Source: Niallia circulans NBRC 13626
GTDB taxonomy: Bacteria > Bacillota > Bacilli > Bacillales > Cytobacillaceae
Length of the DNA: 64,000 nt
Direction of reading: 5' to 3'
Assembly (NCBI RefSeq): GCF_001591585.1
Contig: NZ_BCVE01000019.1
Span: 21,832-85,831 of the forward strand
The translations under genes were made by a program, and so were the position numbers. Below are positions 53,902 to 63,894 of this stretch, piece after piece (positions within the stretch are counted from its first letter, which is position 1; each line of letters starts with the position of its first letter). Below the pieces are notes generated by a model. The model saw only the letters and a program-made list of their open reading frames with translations. It was not told where the DNA came from and made no database searches.

Positions 53902-55704
53902 TCACTCCACCGTAACACTCTTAGCCAAGTTACGTGGTTTATCTACGTCACAGCCTCTATGAAGTGCTGCATAGTAAGCAATTAATTGTAATGGTACTAC
54001 AGAGATAAGGGGTGTTAACAGGTCGTGCACAGCTGGTACGATGTAGCGGTCGCCATCCATTTCTAAGCCTTTCATTGAAATGATGCATGGGTTTGCTCCG
54101 CGAGCTACTACCTCTTTCACGTTACCACGTATGCTTAAGTTAACACTCTCTTGTGTTGCTAATGCGATAATAGGTGTTCCATCTTCAATTAAAGCAATTG
54201 TTCCATGCTTTAATTCTCCACCTGCGAATCCTTCTGCTTGGATGTAAGAGATTTCTTTTAGCTTTAAAGAACCTTCAAGGCCAACATAGTAATCAATGCC
54301 GCGCCCGATATAGAAAGCATTTCTTGATGTTTCCAGATATTCTCGAGCAATAGCCTCTAGCTCTTCTTTATCTTCAAAAACGCCTTCCATGGCATTGGCA
54401 ATGATACCTAATTCATGAATAAGATCAAAATCTATCTGGTAGCCTTTGTTTCTTGCTGTTACTTCTGCAAGGATAGACAATACAGCCATTTGCGAAGTAT
54501 AAGCTTTAGTAGAAGCTACTGCAATTTCCGGACCAGCATACAATAATAAGGTGTGGTCCGCTTCACGAGACAATGTGGAGCCTGGTACATTTGTGATTGT
54601 TAGAGTTGGATACCCCATCTCCTTCACTTGCACAAGTACAGCACGGCTATCTGCTGTTTCTCCACTTTGTGTAATGAAGATGAACAGTGGCTTTTCAGAA
54701 AGCAGCGGCATATTATAGCCGAATTCACTTGCAACATGAACCTCTACAGGGATTTTTGCTAATTTCTCAATAAATTGCTTTCCAAGAAGACCGGCATGAT
54801 AAGATGTACCAGCAGCTACAATGTACAGACGATCGGCAGCTTTCACCGCTTCCACGATCGCTGGATCAATTGTCAGCTTTCCATCTTTGCCTTGATATTC
54901 TTGAATAATTTTGCGAATAGCTACTGGCTGTTCGTCAATTTCTTTTAGCATATAATGAGGATATGTCCCTTTTTCAATATCACTAGCATCTAGTTCTGCC
55001 GTATATGCTTCCCGGGAAATAACCTCTCCCTCTAATGTTTCAATCGTTACCTCGTCTTTTGTCACGATCACAATTTCTTTATCTACTAATTCCACATATT
55101 GATCAGTTACTTGAAGCATAGCCATTGCATCACTTGCGATAACATTGAAGCCTTCCCCTAAACCTATCAATAATGGGCTTTTATTTTTTGCTACATATAT
55201 CATGTCTTTGTTTTGCTCATCTAATAAGGCAAATGCATAAGACCCTTTTAATAACTTTAGTGTTTGAACAAATGCTGCCTTTACATCACTTCCAGCTTCT
55301 ACAAAATGTTCAATAAGTTGAACAACGACTTCCGTGTCTGTATCACTTTTCAAAGTGATATCAGCAAGATATTCCTTCTTTAATAAGTCATAGTTTTCAA
55401 TAACGCCATTATGAACAATTGTAAAGCGTTCTGATGCACTTTTATGTGGGTGCGCATTTAATCTGCTTGGCACGCCATGAGTTGCCCAGCGTGTATGACC
55501 AATTCCAGCAGGTGCAAATACCTCTTCGTCCACAATACTGCGTAGGTCAGCAATTCGTCCTTTTTCTTTAAAAACTTGAACTCCCTCTCCATTGCTTAAT
55601 GCAATACCAGCTGAGTCATAGCCTCTATATTCTAGTTTTTCTAAACCTTTTAATAAAATCTCTTTCGCATCCTGATTTCCAATATAACCAACAATTCCGC
55701 ACAT
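53902..55704 (-). CDS. glmS: Glutamine--fructose-6-phosphate aminotransferase (isomerizing)
   Basis: GlmS makes glucosamine-6-phosphate from fructose-6-phosphate and glutamine, the first step to peptidoglycan precursors. The 600-residue product starts MCGIVGYIG, whose Cys becomes the N-terminal nucleophile. It has the glutaminase domain (GHTRWATHG) and two SIS domains ([23 protein letters not shown]), ending in [13 protein letters not shown] glmS ribozyme in the leader destroys the mRNA when the product is abundant. Length is standard. Confidence 0.98.
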   Translation of the reverse strand: MCGIVGYIGNQDAKEILLKGLEKLEYRGYDSAGIALSNGEGVQVFKEKGRIADLRSIVDEEVFAPAGIGHTRWATHGVPSRLNAHPHKSASERFTIVHNGVIENYDLLKKEYLADITLKSDTDTEVVVQLIEHFVEAGSDVKAAFVQTLKLLKGSYAFALLDEQNKDMIYVAKNKSPLLIGLGEGFNVIASDAMAMLQVTDQYVELVDKEIVIVTKDEVTIETLEGEVISREAYTAELDASDIEKGTYPHYMLKEIDEQPVAIRKIIQEYQGKDGKLTIDPAIVEAVKAADRLYIVAAGTSYHAGLLGKQFIEKLAKIPVEVHVASEFGYNMPLLSEKPLFIFITQSGETADSRAVLVQVKEMGYPTLTITNVPGSTLSREADHTLLLYAGPEIAVASTKAYTSQMAVLSILAEVTARNKGYQIDFDLIHELGIIANAMEGVFEDKEELEAIAREYLETSRNAFYIGRGIDYYVGLEGSLKLKEISYIQAEGFAGGELKHGTIALIEDGTPIIALATQESVNLSIRGNVKEVVARGANPCIISMKGLEMDGDRYIVPAVHDLLTPLISVVPLQLIAYYAALHRGCDVDKPRNLAKSVTVE

Positions 55705-55867
55705 ACTTCTTTTCCTCCGTTCTAAGGGAGCAAGAAGTCACTATTTAGGGAACAAACTTGCTCCCTTATCTCTGTTTTTTTGGGGTTATAAGTCGTAATA
55801 TACTGCATCTTTTGTCCTGCATAAAGACAGATAAAAACAAAAGGTTGTAGATAATACAACTTAAAGA

Positions 55868-56032
55868 TTACGCTTCTGATTAGCATGCCCTACTCTTTGT
55901 GCATTAAGTTACCTTAATGTTTTAAAGTATGACTTACGATTGGCTAATACAACCGGGAGGCATCCGCCGAAAAATCGATAAACCTCCTCCTCGTCAACTA
56001 GTTTCGTGTCGTCCATTACTAGTCCAGGCGCT
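55868..56032 (-). ncRNA. glmS ribozyme
   Basis: The minus strand contains the conserved cleavage region AGCGCC (56027-56032), then GTTGACGAGGAGGAGGTTTA, TCGGCGGATGCCTCCCGGTT and the P3/P4 region with GCACAAAGAGTAGGGC. This is the glucosamine-6-phosphate-activated self-cleaving ribozyme (glmS class); it lies about 165 bases before the glmS start. The 3' boundary is approximate. Confidence 0.95.
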
Positions 56033-56203
56033 TCAAATTCCTAAAATAACTCCTATCCTCCTTAACAACAGGTTTGCTTTTATTCAAAAAGCAATTTAAT
56101 CATACCCTACCAAGAATCGTTCCGTCAAATACAATCCTATGACAAAATCGTAAATTTTTATTTCATTAACTGAGGTAGGATACATTCCGACACGAAAAGC
56201 GGA

Positions 56204-56250
56204 AAAAATAATAGGGTAAAAAACATTCCTTCGGAAATGTCTTTCACCCT
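56204..56250 (-). terminator. Terminator of the cdaA-cdaR-glmM operon
   Basis: A stem with AGGGT/ACCCT outside and ACATT/AATGT inside (56213-56250), followed on the minus strand by ATTATTTTTTCC. Confidence 0.8.
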
Positions 56251-56324
56251 AATAATGTATTCTATCGTGCTAATTGTGTTCCAAATTGCATAGATATTAG
56301 TATAAGTCCCTTATGTGTTTAAGT

Positions 56325-57677
56325 TTATTCTTCTGGTAAACCCATTTCCTCTTTAACAACTTCGGAAATAACATTCACATAAGCTTCACATAATTCCTCT
56401 GTTGGAGCCTCCGCCATCACACGTACAAGTGGCTCTGTTCCAGAAGGACGAACTAAAATCCTTCCATTTCCGTTCATATCTTGTTCCACTTTTGCAATTA
56501 CTTCTTTTACTTTTTCATTATCTGTTACATGAAATTTATCTGTCACTCTAATATTCACTAATTTTTGCGGAAATTTCTTCATTTCTCCTGCAAGCTCCGA
56601 TAGCTTTTTCTTTGTTACTTTCATAATATTAACTAATTGCAGCCCAGTTAAAAGACCGTCACCTGTTGTGTTGTAGTCAAGGAAGATAATATGTCCTGAC
56701 TGTTCTCCACCAAGGTTATAGCCATTATTACGCATTTCTTCGACTACATAACGGTCTCCAACAGCAGTTGGAATGCTCGTAATTGCGTGTTGTTCTAGCG
56801 CTTTATAGAAGCCTAAATTACTCATGACAGTAGACACAACTGTATTGTTTTTGAGTCTTCCTGTTTCTTTTAAGTATTTTGCACATATATACATTATTTG
56901 ATCGCCGTCAACGATATCCCCATTTTCATCAATAGCAATCAAACGATCACCATCACCGTCAAAGGCTAACCCAACATCTGCTTCTTTTTCTAGGACAAAT
57001 TTAGAAAGCGCCTCAGGGTGTGTAGAACCTACGCCATCATTAATATTTAATCCATTCGGTGATGCGCCCATTGTAGAAATATCCGCATCCAAATCTGCAA
57101 ACAAATGCATTGCTAAGGAAGAAGTTGCTCCATGTGCACAATCTAATGCAATGTGAATACCTGCAAATTCTTCATCCACTGTTTGTTTTAAGAATTGCAG
57201 ATACTTCTGACCACCTTCAAAATAGTCATCAACCTGACCAAGATCTGCACCCGTTGGTCTAGGCAGCGTATCTTCTGCTTGATCAATAAGTGCTTCAATT
57301 TCTAACTCTTGCTCATCCGATAGTTTAAAACCATCAGGACCAAAAAATTTAATTCCATTATCTGCGACCGGGTTATGCGATGCAGAAATCATTACTCCCG
57401 CCTGTGCTCCTAATGCCTTTGTTAAATAGGATACACCTGGTGTAGAGATAACACCTAAGCGCATTACTTCTGCACCAATGGAAAGCAATCCTGCTACAAG
57501 CGCTCCTTCCAGCATATGTCCGGAAATACGAGTATCTCGTCCGATTAATACCTTTGGTCTGTCGTGGTCTTTTGTTAGGACGAAACCACCATATCTTCCT
57601 AGCTTAAACGCTATTTCTGGTGTTAGTTCACTATTTGCCACACCTCGTACTCCGTCCGTACCGAAATATTTACCCAT
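56325..57677 (-). CDS. glmM: Phosphoglucosamine mutase
   Basis: GlmM converts glucosamine-6-phosphate to glucosamine-1-phosphate. The 450-residue product has the phosphoserine loop [15 protein letters not shown], the metal-binding DGDGDR and the sugar-binding GGEQSGH, plus the C-terminal [12 protein letters not shown]. It follows cdaR by about 40 bases. The cdaA-cdaR-glmM order is conserved in Firmicutes, where GlmM also restrains the c-di-AMP cyclase CdaA. Confidence 0.98.
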   Translation of the reverse strand: MGKYFGTDGVRGVANSELTPEIAFKLGRYGGFVLTKDHDRPKVLIGRDTRISGHMLEGALVAGLLSIGAEVMRLGVISTPGVSYLTKALGAQAGVMISASHNPVADNGIKFFGPDGFKLSDEQELEIEALIDQAEDTLPRPTGADLGQVDDYFEGGQKYLQFLKQTVDEEFAGIHIALDCAHGATSSLAMHLFADLDADISTMGASPNGLNINDGVGSTHPEALSKFVLEKEADVGLAFDGDGDRLIAIDENGDIVDGDQIMYICAKYLKETGRLKNNTVVSTVMSNLGFYKALEQHAITSIPTAVGDRYVVEEMRNNGYNLGGEQSGHIIFLDYNTTGDGLLTGLQLVNIMKVTKKKLSELAGEMKKFPQKLVNIRVTDKFHVTDNEKVKEVIAKVEQDMNGNGRILVRPSGTEPLVRVMAEAPTEELCEAYVNVISEVVKEEMGLPEE

Positions 57678-57719
57678 TTCTATATCGCTCCTTCTAACTA
57701 GTATAGATCACGTTTTATG

Positions 57720-59042
57720 TTAAGCCTCTTTATTTGTAATAGACACACTCGCCGTATTCGTAGCTAGTTCCCAATCTATATTGTCAGGCCCATTTACTTT
57801 AATAGGGACTTCGTGCTCCCCATCATCCATTCCTGTTAAATCTATATAGAGATTAAAATCAGAGACACTCAATTCCCTTACCCTATTTTGCTCCCCAGAA
57901 ATCCGAAGACTTGTACTACTACTTTTTGGTTTAGTAATGGTTGCCTCCAAATCGCTATTTAAGCCTATAATAGTAATAGGTACATTGCTTAACGTTCTTG
58001 TTTCTGTTTTTTCTGTCGTCGCGGCTTCCTCTGAATCTTGATTCTCCTGCTCATCCTCTTTCTGTTCTTTTTCTTGTTCTTGCTGTGCTGCTGTTACCTT
58101 TACTGTAACCTTTACAAGCTCTGGATCAACAGATGTTACCCCATTGGATATAATGACAGGTAATGTTAATTCTTCATCCTTTTCTATTTTACTTAGGTCA
58201 ACTTCAACTCTTGTGCTTTCCACATCTTTTAAAACATCTTCTGGACCAGTGATAGTTGCTTCCTTTGTATCCAAAGTTATCGAGTCAATCGTTATACCAT
58301 CCTGTGGCTTACCTTGTTCCACTATATTTATAGGTACTGTTTTACTCGTTCTTTTGACAGGAATATTCACTTCTACTATTTCTGGTTCCACTTGCACATT
58401 TAATTTATTTAAACTACCATCCAATACAGAAACCTTCGCCTGTTGGCTTACTGCCTCATTTGTATTTCCATCAAGATTTACATTTGCCTTTACATAGGCA
58501 ATTTTTTCAATCTCATCTTTTGCTCCTGTAACCTTAACTGTTTTTGGCTCAATTTTCGGTGTTCCAGCAGCGTATCCCTTCGCAATAGCGTTACTGCTAA
58601 ATTCTGCTTCTACATTAAATTCTTGAGTAACCTTTTCTTTAACCGTGACTTTTATCGTTTCGGGATCAATCGTTGCCCTAATTTTATCAGATAAGTTCTT
58701 TATTTGAAGGGGAACGGTCTTACTTCCTAAATTAGCATTTGCTAAATTAACATATACCTCAAAATCCTTTTTCAATTTAGCCTGCTGTATATGAACCGTT
58801 GGACCTCTTAAAGTGACGGTAACTGTTTTCGGTATCCCTGTGACAACTACATTTTCAGTATCATAATAGGCTGTTACCGGAATATCCTCTAAAATAACAG
58901 TTTCAGAATCACCTGGAACATTTACATCTGTTGAACTTTCATTGGGATCATATGCATAGGAAAAAAGTAAAAGAGCAAAAGCTAAGGATAAAACTTTTGT
59001 AAACCAATTTTTACCTATTACATTATTAAACAATTTACTCAT
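57720..59042 (-). CDS. cdaR: CdaR, YbbR-domain regulator of the diadenylate cyclase CdaA
   Basis: The 440-residue protein has an N-terminal membrane anchor (about 13-28) and an extracytoplasmic part of four YbbR-type repeats, marked by recurring TVTVTLRGP, TVKVTGAKDEI, TATITGPEDVL-like segments. A Gln/Glu-rich linker (EQEKEQKEDEQENQ, near residue 325) splits the third and fourth repeats. It overlaps the cdaA stop by eight bases. CdaR binds and modulates CdaA from outside the membrane. Confidence 0.95.
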   Translation of the reverse strand: MSKLFNNVIGKNWFTKVLSLAFALLLFSYAYDPNESSTDVNVPGDSETVILEDIPVTAYYDTENVVVTGIPKTVTVTLRGPTVHIQQAKLKKDFEVYVNLANANLGSKTVPLQIKNLSDKIRATIDPETIKVTVKEKVTQEFNVEAEFSSNAIAKGYAAGTPKIEPKTVKVTGAKDEIEKIAYVKANVNLDGNTNEAVSQQAKVSVLDGSLNKLNVQVEPEIVEVNIPVKRTSKTVPINIVEQGKPQDGITIDSITLDTKEATITGPEDVLKDVESTRVEVDLSKIEKDEELTLPVIISNGVTSVDPELVKVTVKVTAAQQEQEKEQKEDEQENQDSEEAATTEKTETRTLSNVPITIIGLNSDLEATITKPKSSSTSLRISGEQNRVRELSVSDFNLYIDLTGMDDGEHEVPIKVNGPDNIDWELATNTASVSITNKEA

Positions 59043-59859
59043 TTTTCTTCCCCTTCCAGCTCCACTTACTAGACGTGGTTTGTTTGGTAGAAGGTGTTAT
59101 CAAGGCACTAGATAACATTTCTCTAAATGCATCTAGTTTTAATTCTCTGTGCAAATCACCGTTTTTCGTTATGGAGATTGCACCCGTTTCCTCTGAAACA
59201 ACGACGGTTAAGCTGTCTGTTACTTCACTAATGCCCAGTGCCGCTCTATGTCTAGTTCCCAGCTCTTTTGAAATAAAGGGACTTTCCGATAGAGGAAGGT
59301 AACATGCAGCTGCGGCAATATTTGTTTTTTGTATAATAACGGCTCCATCATGCAGTGGAGTATTCGGAATAAAAATATTAATCAATAGCTCTGCAGATAT
59401 CTTTGAATCAAGCGCTATACCTGTTTCTATGTAATCACTCATTCCTGTTTCTCTTTCAATTGTGATTAACGCACCAATTCTTCGTTTAGCCATATAGTCT
59501 ACTGCTTTTACAATGGATTCCACTAACTGGGCTTGGAGTTCATGTTCTTGAACAACGGATCGTGAAAAAAACTTCCCTCGCCCCAATTGTTCGAGAGCTC
59601 TTCTTAATTCTCCCTGGAAAATAATAATAAGGGCTAATGCACCCCACTGTATTACCTGCTGCATCATCCAGCCTAATGTTTGTAGTTGGAAATAGTCACT
59701 TAACATTTTAATAATTAAAATAACAAATATTCCATTCAACAATTGTACCGCTTTTGTCCCACGGATAATTGTAATAATCTTATAAATGACATACCAAACA
59801 AGGATAATGTCTACTGTATTCGCTAAATATTTTAAAAAAGGGAAATCTGCAAACGACAT
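59035..59859 (-). CDS. cdaA: Membrane diadenylate cyclase
   Basis: CdaA makes c-di-AMP from two ATP, controlling potassium, osmolytes and wall homeostasis. The 274-residue product has three N-terminal membrane helices and a DAC domain with the catalytic motifs LHDGAVII and GTRHRAALG. A SigA-like -10 (TATAAT, 59951-59956 on the minus strand) precedes the gene. It is the first gene of the cdaA-cdaR-glmM operon. Confidence 0.97.
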   Translation of the reverse strand: MSFADFPFLKYLANTVDIILVWYVIYKIITIIRGTKAVQLLNGIFVILIIKMLSDYFQLQTLGWMMQQVIQWGALALIIIFQGELRRALEQLGRGKFFSRSVVQEHELQAQLVESIVKAVDYMAKRRIGALITIERETGMSDYIETGIALDSKISAELLINIFIPNTPLHDGAVIIQKTNIAAAACYLPLSESPFISKELGTRHRAALGISEVTDSLTVVVSEETGAISITKNGDLHRELKLDAFREMLSSALITPSTKQTTSSKWSWKGKKNE

Positions 59860-60095
59860 TTTCCTTCCTCCAAAGTATATATTTCAAAAGTGACGTTTTG
59901 AAGATTTTTCCCTAACTCAAACATGTCAGGAGAAAACCTACAATTATCATATTATAACACAATTCCAATTAATACAAAGAAAAGCATAACCAACTATCTT
60001 GAAAACAATTAGATTGTCCATATCAGTAGTATATGTGTCTCCATTGTATTTAAGCCCTATTTTTACTCGAAAGAAAAATACATGTAAAACTAAAT

Positions 60096-60128
60096 AAAAA
60101 AACCTGCAATTTAAAATTAAATTGCAGG
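60096..60128 (-). terminator. Terminator of the sigW-rsiW operon
   Basis: CCTGCAATTTAA (60103-60114) and TTAAATTGCAGG (60117-60128) form a perfect 12-base stem that includes the end of rsiW, followed on the minus strand by seven T. Confidence 0.92.
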
Positions 60129-60794
60129 AAGGCTATTTTTTTGGGTGTTATCCTCATCACTAAATACCCCTGTAATATCCGTTACAGTTTTCTTTATATG
60201 GTACCATAACCAATCAAATATCTCGTTTACCTCTTTAATATCACCAGTTACTTGGTTAGCAGAAGCCATATACTTCTTTCCATTGATTACTGTTACATTT
60301 CCTTCAACTTGTCCTTCTATTTTAATATCTCCATTACGAACGATCACATCACCTTTTACTGTCTCTCCCTCTGGCACAATAGCTGTATTATTTTCTACTA
60401 TTATATTTGGCTGTTTCGAAACAGAAAACTGATGATCCTCATTCCATGACGACATTAGACTCGATATCATTAATATAAGGAAAAGGGAAGCAGCAGCAAG
60501 CATAGGATGATGACGCAGCCATCGTTTCACTCTGACTTGCTTCTTTTCTTCCGGTAATTTAGCAAGTATATTTTCTGTAAAGTTCATTGGTGCTTGAATG
60601 TGAGAAGTACTTTGGACCAGTGCGATAGTTTTTTTCAGTTCATGAAAATGAGTTGCACATTCTTCACACTGATCTAAATGCTTCTTTAATTCTTTTAAAT
60701 TCTCTTCTTCTATTTCTTCATCAAGATATTGATGCATATAGGAAATAATCTCTGTTGAACAAGTCATATTATTTTCACCTTCTTTATCAGACAT
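60117..60794 (-). CDS. rsiW: Anti-sigma-W factor RsiW
   Basis: The 225-residue protein has an N-terminal zinc anti-sigma domain (HLDQCEECATHFH, about residues 39-51), one membrane helix (about 92-113) and an external tail. It holds SigW at the membrane until envelope stress triggers its proteolysis. A possible later ATG (MTCSTEIISYMHQYLDEE, codon 10) could be the real start. It overlaps the sigW stop by eight bases. Confidence 0.95.
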   Translation of the reverse strand: MSDKEGENNMTCSTEIISYMHQYLDEEIEEENLKELKKHLDQCEECATHFHELKKTIALVQSTSHIQAPMNFTENILAKLPEEKKQVRVKRWLRHHPMLAAASLFLILMISSLMSSWNEDHQFSVSKQPNIIVENNTAIVPEGETVKGDVIVRNGDIKIEGQVEGNVTVINGKKYMASANQVTGDIKEVNEIFDWLWYHIKKTVTDITGVFSDEDNTQKNSLPAI

Positions 60795-61350
60795 ACCGTA
60801 ATTGTTTTCTCAACGCTTCTCTTCCCCTGTGAATACGCGTTTTAACTGTTCCTAAAGGAAGCTCCAGAATTTCACTTATCTCATTTAAAGAAAGTTCTTC
60901 GATATATTTTAAAACGATGACTGCTCGATACTTTTCAGGAAGTTTGGAGATTTCCCTTTGTATCATTGCTTGCAGTTCCATACTCTCTACATCTTCCTCA
61001 GGCAATTTTCCATCCGAGGAAATTTGCGAGTACATATTTAAGCCGTCTGTTCCTGGAACCTCTGCATCAAGATAATAATCTGGTTTCCTTTTTCTTATAC
61101 GGTCAATGCATAGGTTTGTCGCAATACGATATAGCCATGTTGAAAACTTATATTCCATATTATAGCGATGAACATTCACATATGCACGAATAAAAGCCTC
61201 TTGTGCTATATCCTCTGCTTCATGCCTATTCCCCAACATCCGATAACAAATTTGAAACACTTTATCTTTATATAGTTCGATTATGTCACCAAATGCATTT
61301 TTATCCCCTTTTAAAACTTGTTGAATCCTTTTTTTTACTAATGCTTCCAT
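60787..61350 (-). CDS. sigW: ECF sigma factor SigW
   Basis: SigW directs the response to cell-envelope and antimicrobial-peptide stress. The 187-residue product has region 2 (EAEDIAQEAFIRAYVNVHRY) and region 4 (LPEKYRAVIVLKYIEELSLNEISEIL, GTVKTRIHRGREALRKQL). A SigW-type promoter lies just upstream, so it activates its own operon with rsiW. GGAGGTAAAT precedes the ATG. Confidence 0.97.
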   Translation of the reverse strand: MEALVKKRIQQVLKGDKNAFGDIIELYKDKVFQICYRMLGNRHEAEDIAQEAFIRAYVNVHRYNMEYKFSTWLYRIATNLCIDRIRKRKPDYYLDAEVPGTDGLNMYSQISSDGKLPEEDVESMELQAMIQREISKLPEKYRAVIVLKYIEELSLNEISEILELPLGTVKTRIHRGREALRKQLRYV

Positions 61351-61385
61351 CTATTTACCTCCGCTCTAGTGCGGCTAATCGATTT

Positions 61386-61412
61386 ACGAATCGACAGCAG
61401 GAAAGGTTTCAT
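61386..61412 (-). promoter_or_regulatory. Autoregulatory SigW promoter
   Basis: On the minus strand TGAAAC (61407-61412) and CGTA (61386-61389) are 17 bases apart, matching the SigW consensus. It lies about 36 bases before the sigW start. Confidence 0.88.
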
Positions 61413-61675
61413 TTTTTCTCTAAAAAAATTTTATTTATGTATAAAAAAAATAATATTCTCACTTATATGTAGTGAAAAATCTCCCTATTATGCACATCTA
61501 TCTTTTTTAGGATACTCATTCTTATTTTAACAAATAATGCCACATAATGTTTAAAATTTTTAGAATTGGTTATAAAAAAAGTAATAATATGCTAAAATCA
61601 AGACAAGCAACATTTGAATTTACTACGGCTATATAGATTATGAAGAATTATAAAAACATATAGAGGGTGAAGCAA

Positions 61676-61843
61676 ATGAGTGATAGAAAATTATTAAAAG
61701 ACATTGAAGAACATCGTGAAATGATGATCTATTTGGCAAACAACACTTCTTTTTCGCACCCAAAAGTTGTTGACTTAAGTACAAAATTAGATTTGTTATT
61801 AAATAAATATGAAAAAATATGTAGTGAACTATCTGTTAAATAA
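61676..61843 (+). CDS. Spo0E-like sporulation regulatory phosphatase
   Basis: The 55-residue protein starts MSDRKLLKDIEEHREMMIYL and has the Spo0E-family motif VVDLSTKLDLLLNKYEK (SxxLDxLLNxY) near the end. Such proteins dephosphorylate Spo0A~P and restrain sporulation. GAGGGTGAAG lies before the ATG. It is the only plus-strand gene in this block. Confidence 0.88.
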   Translation: MSDRKLLKDIEEHREMMIYLANNTSFSHPKVVDLSTKLDLLLNKYEKICSELSVK

Positions 61844-61880
61844 TAAGATTGCTTTTTATCTTGCTTTCAGTCCAATTATC

Positions 61881-61919
61881 ATCTAAAAAGCAGTGCACAT
61901 CCATGCCTGCTTTTTAGAT
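61881..61919. terminator. Bidirectional terminator between the Spo0E-like gene and rocF
   Basis: ATCTAAAAAGCAG (61881-61893) and CTGCTTTTTAGAT (61907-61919) form a perfect 13-base stem, with T-rich flanks on both strands. Confidence 0.9.
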
Positions 61920-61925
61920 TTTAAT

Positions 61926-62822
61926 TTATAGTAATTTTTCTCCAAATAGTGAACCCATCAATGCTACAGCTAACGAGGCAGTCTTGTTTCTTTCATCTAA
62001 TATCGGGTTAACTTCTACAAATTCAGCGGAAGTAATAAGTCCAGACTCCGCTAACATTTCCATAGCTAAATGACTCTCTCTATAACTTATTCCCCCAGGT
62101 ACTGGTGTTCCAACTCCTGGTGCATCATTTGGATCTAATCCATCTAAGTCTAGAGACAAGTGTACCCCATCTGTTTTTTCCTTTAAATAATCAATCGTAC
62201 TCTCCATCACCTTCGTCATCCCTAGTCGATCAATTTCATGCATGGTAAAAACTTTTATTCCTAATTCTTTTATAAGCCTGCGCTCACCTTCATCTAAAGA
62301 TCTAGCTCCTATTATCACTACATGCTCTGGTTTTATTTTAGGAGAGGTTCCTAATATATTGGTCAATAGCTCATGCCCATATCCTAAACTTACAGCCAGT
62401 GGCATCCCATGAATATTCCCTGATGGAGAGGTTTCTGCCGTATTTAAATCTCCATGTGCATCATACCAAATGACACCTAAATTGGTGTAATGCTTAGATA
62501 CTCCAGCAAGTGTCCCAATTGCTATACTATGATCTCCGCCTAAAACAAGAGGAAATGACTTTGATTGAATAATCTTATCAACCATTTCTGCAAGCATTTG
62601 ATTTTTTTCTGCTATTAAATGAAGATTTCTAAGATTGCTTTGGACATCTATTATGGTTTCTGGTCTTCCTACTGATATATCTCCCCAATCTTCTATAGAG
62701 GAAAATAGCTTTGATAATCTTTCAAAAATACCTGCGTAACGGATTGCACTTGGCCCCATATCTACACCTCTGCGCATTTGTCCAAGATCCATCGGCATTC
62801 CAATAATAGTCAGCTTTCTCAT
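61926..62822 (-). CDS. rocF: Arginase
   Basis: Arginase splits arginine into ornithine and urea. The 298-residue product has the manganese ligands in GGDHSIAIG, WYDAHGDLNT and SLDLDGLDP, and the C-terminal EVNPILDERNKTA. Length is normal. It stands alone here, near sigW as in several Bacillus relatives, rather than in a rocDEF operon. Confidence 0.96.
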   Translation of the reverse strand: MRKLTIIGMPMDLGQMRRGVDMGPSAIRYAGIFERLSKLFSSIEDWGDISVGRPETIIDVQSNLRNLHLIAEKNQMLAEMVDKIIQSKSFPLVLGGDHSIAIGTLAGVSKHYTNLGVIWYDAHGDLNTAETSPSGNIHGMPLAVSLGYGHELLTNILGTSPKIKPEHVVIIGARSLDEGERRLIKELGIKVFTMHEIDRLGMTKVMESTIDYLKEKTDGVHLSLDLDGLDPNDAPGVGTPVPGGISYRESHLAMEMLAESGLITSAEFVEVNPILDERNKTASLAVALMGSLFGEKLL

Positions 62823-62972
62823 GAAAATCCTCCCCCATCTCTCCAGTCATATTCTTCTTTTATTGTACCTTCTTCTGAAACAATGACTCAACTCAACATC
62901 TTTATGTATATATATGCGAATATTCTATAAATCCCGAGAGGAAACAACAAGAATGCCATGCTTAAAAAGCAC

Positions 62973-63005
62973 AAAAAAACCAAACACGATTGTGTTTGGT
63001 TTAAA
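62973..63005 (-). terminator. Terminator of the rRNA/tRNA operon
   Basis: AAACCAAACAC and GTGTTTGGTTT (62977-63002) form an 11-base stem, followed on the minus strand by TTTT after the last tRNA. Confidence 0.9.
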
Positions 63006-63011
63006 GAAAGA

Positions 63012-63084
63012 TGAGCCATGGAGGATTCGAACCTCCGACCCTCTGATTAAAAGTCAGATGCTCTACCGACTGAGCTAATGGCTC
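63012..63084 (-). tRNA. tRNA-Lys (UUU)
   Basis: The cloverleaf closes with GAGCCAT and ATGGCTC; the anticodon loop CTTTTAA gives UUU. The CCA end is not encoded. Confidence 0.95.
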
Positions 63085-63086
63085 GT

Positions 63087-63161
63087 TGGCTGGGCTAGCT
63101 GGATTCGAACCAACGAATGACGGAGTCAAAGTCCGTTGCCTTACCGCTTGGCTATAGCCCA
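63087..63161 (-). tRNA. tRNA-Gln (UUG)
   Basis: The acceptor stem is TGGGCTA/TAGCCCA with discriminator G; the anticodon loop TTTTGAC-like segment gives UUG. CCA is encoded. Confidence 0.95.
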
Positions 63162-63204
63162 AAAATATAAAAAGGACATATAATTAATATTGTCCAATCA
63201 TAAA

Positions 63205-63288
63205 TGGTGGAGGGGGACGGATTCGAACCGCCGAACCCGAAGGAGCGGATTTACAGTCCGCCGCGTTTAGCCACTTCGCTACCCCTCC
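63205..63288 (-). tRNA. tRNA-Tyr (GUA)
   Basis: The sequence begins GGAGGGGTAGCGAAG and has a long variable arm, as usual for tyrosine; the anticodon loop CTGTAAA gives GUA. CCA is encoded. Confidence 0.95.
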
Positions 63289-63318
63289 GATATTCAAACT
63301 AATGACAATTTAAAAAAG

Positions 63319-63394
<76 letters not shown>

Positions 63395-63422
63395 AATAAA
63401 TTTATAAACTTTTAAGAATCAA

Positions 63423-63498
63423 TGGTGGAGGATGACGGGATCGAACCGCCGACCCTCTGCTTGTAAGGCAGATGCTCTCCCAGCTGAGCTAATCCTCC
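63423..63498 (-). tRNA. tRNA-Val (UAC)
   Basis: The sequence begins GGAGGATTAGCTCAGC; the anticodon loop CTTACAA gives UAC. CCA is encoded. Confidence 0.95.
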
Positions 63499-63501
63499 AA
63501 A

Positions 63502-63576
63502 TGGTGACCCATACGGGATTCGAACCCGTGTTACCGCCGTGAAAGGGCGGTGTCTTAACCGCTTGACCAATGGGCC
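63502..63576 (-). tRNA. tRNA-Glu (UUC)
   Basis: The sequence begins GGCCCATTGGTCAAGC; the anticodon loop CTTTCAC gives UUC. CCA is encoded. Confidence 0.95.
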
Positions 63577-63591
63577 ATATTTATTTTCGTA

Positions 63592-63664
63592 AGCTTCCAA
63601 CCGGGCTCGAACCGGTGACCTCTTCCTTACCATGGAAGTGCTCTACCTGCTGAGCTATGGAAGC
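63592..63664 (-). tRNA. tRNA-Thr (GGU)
   Basis: The acceptor stem is GCTTCCA/TGGAAGC; the anticodon loop ATGGTAA gives GGU. CCA is not encoded. It is the second threonine tRNA of the cluster. Confidence 0.92.
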
Positions 63665-63691
63665 ACCTTGGCTAACATATAATAAAAATAA

Positions 63692-63766
63692 TGGCTCCGC
63701 AGGTAGGACTCGAACCTACGACCGTTCGGTTAACAGCCGAATGCTCTACCACTGAGCTACTGCGGA
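63692..63766 (-). tRNA. tRNA-Asn (GUU)
   Basis: The acceptor stem is TCCGCAG/CTGCGGA with discriminator G; the anticodon loop CTGTTAA gives GUU. CCA is encoded. It is the first tRNA after the 5S gene. Confidence 0.95.
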
Positions 63767-63775
63767 ATAATGGTA

Positions 63776-63894
<119 letters not shown>

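Noticed and set aside
55843..55860. A GTTGTA/TACAAC hairpin between the glmS ribozyme and glmS as an attenuator
   Set aside because: The six-base stem is weak and the tail CTTTTGTTTTT is interrupted; the ribozyme already explains regulation.
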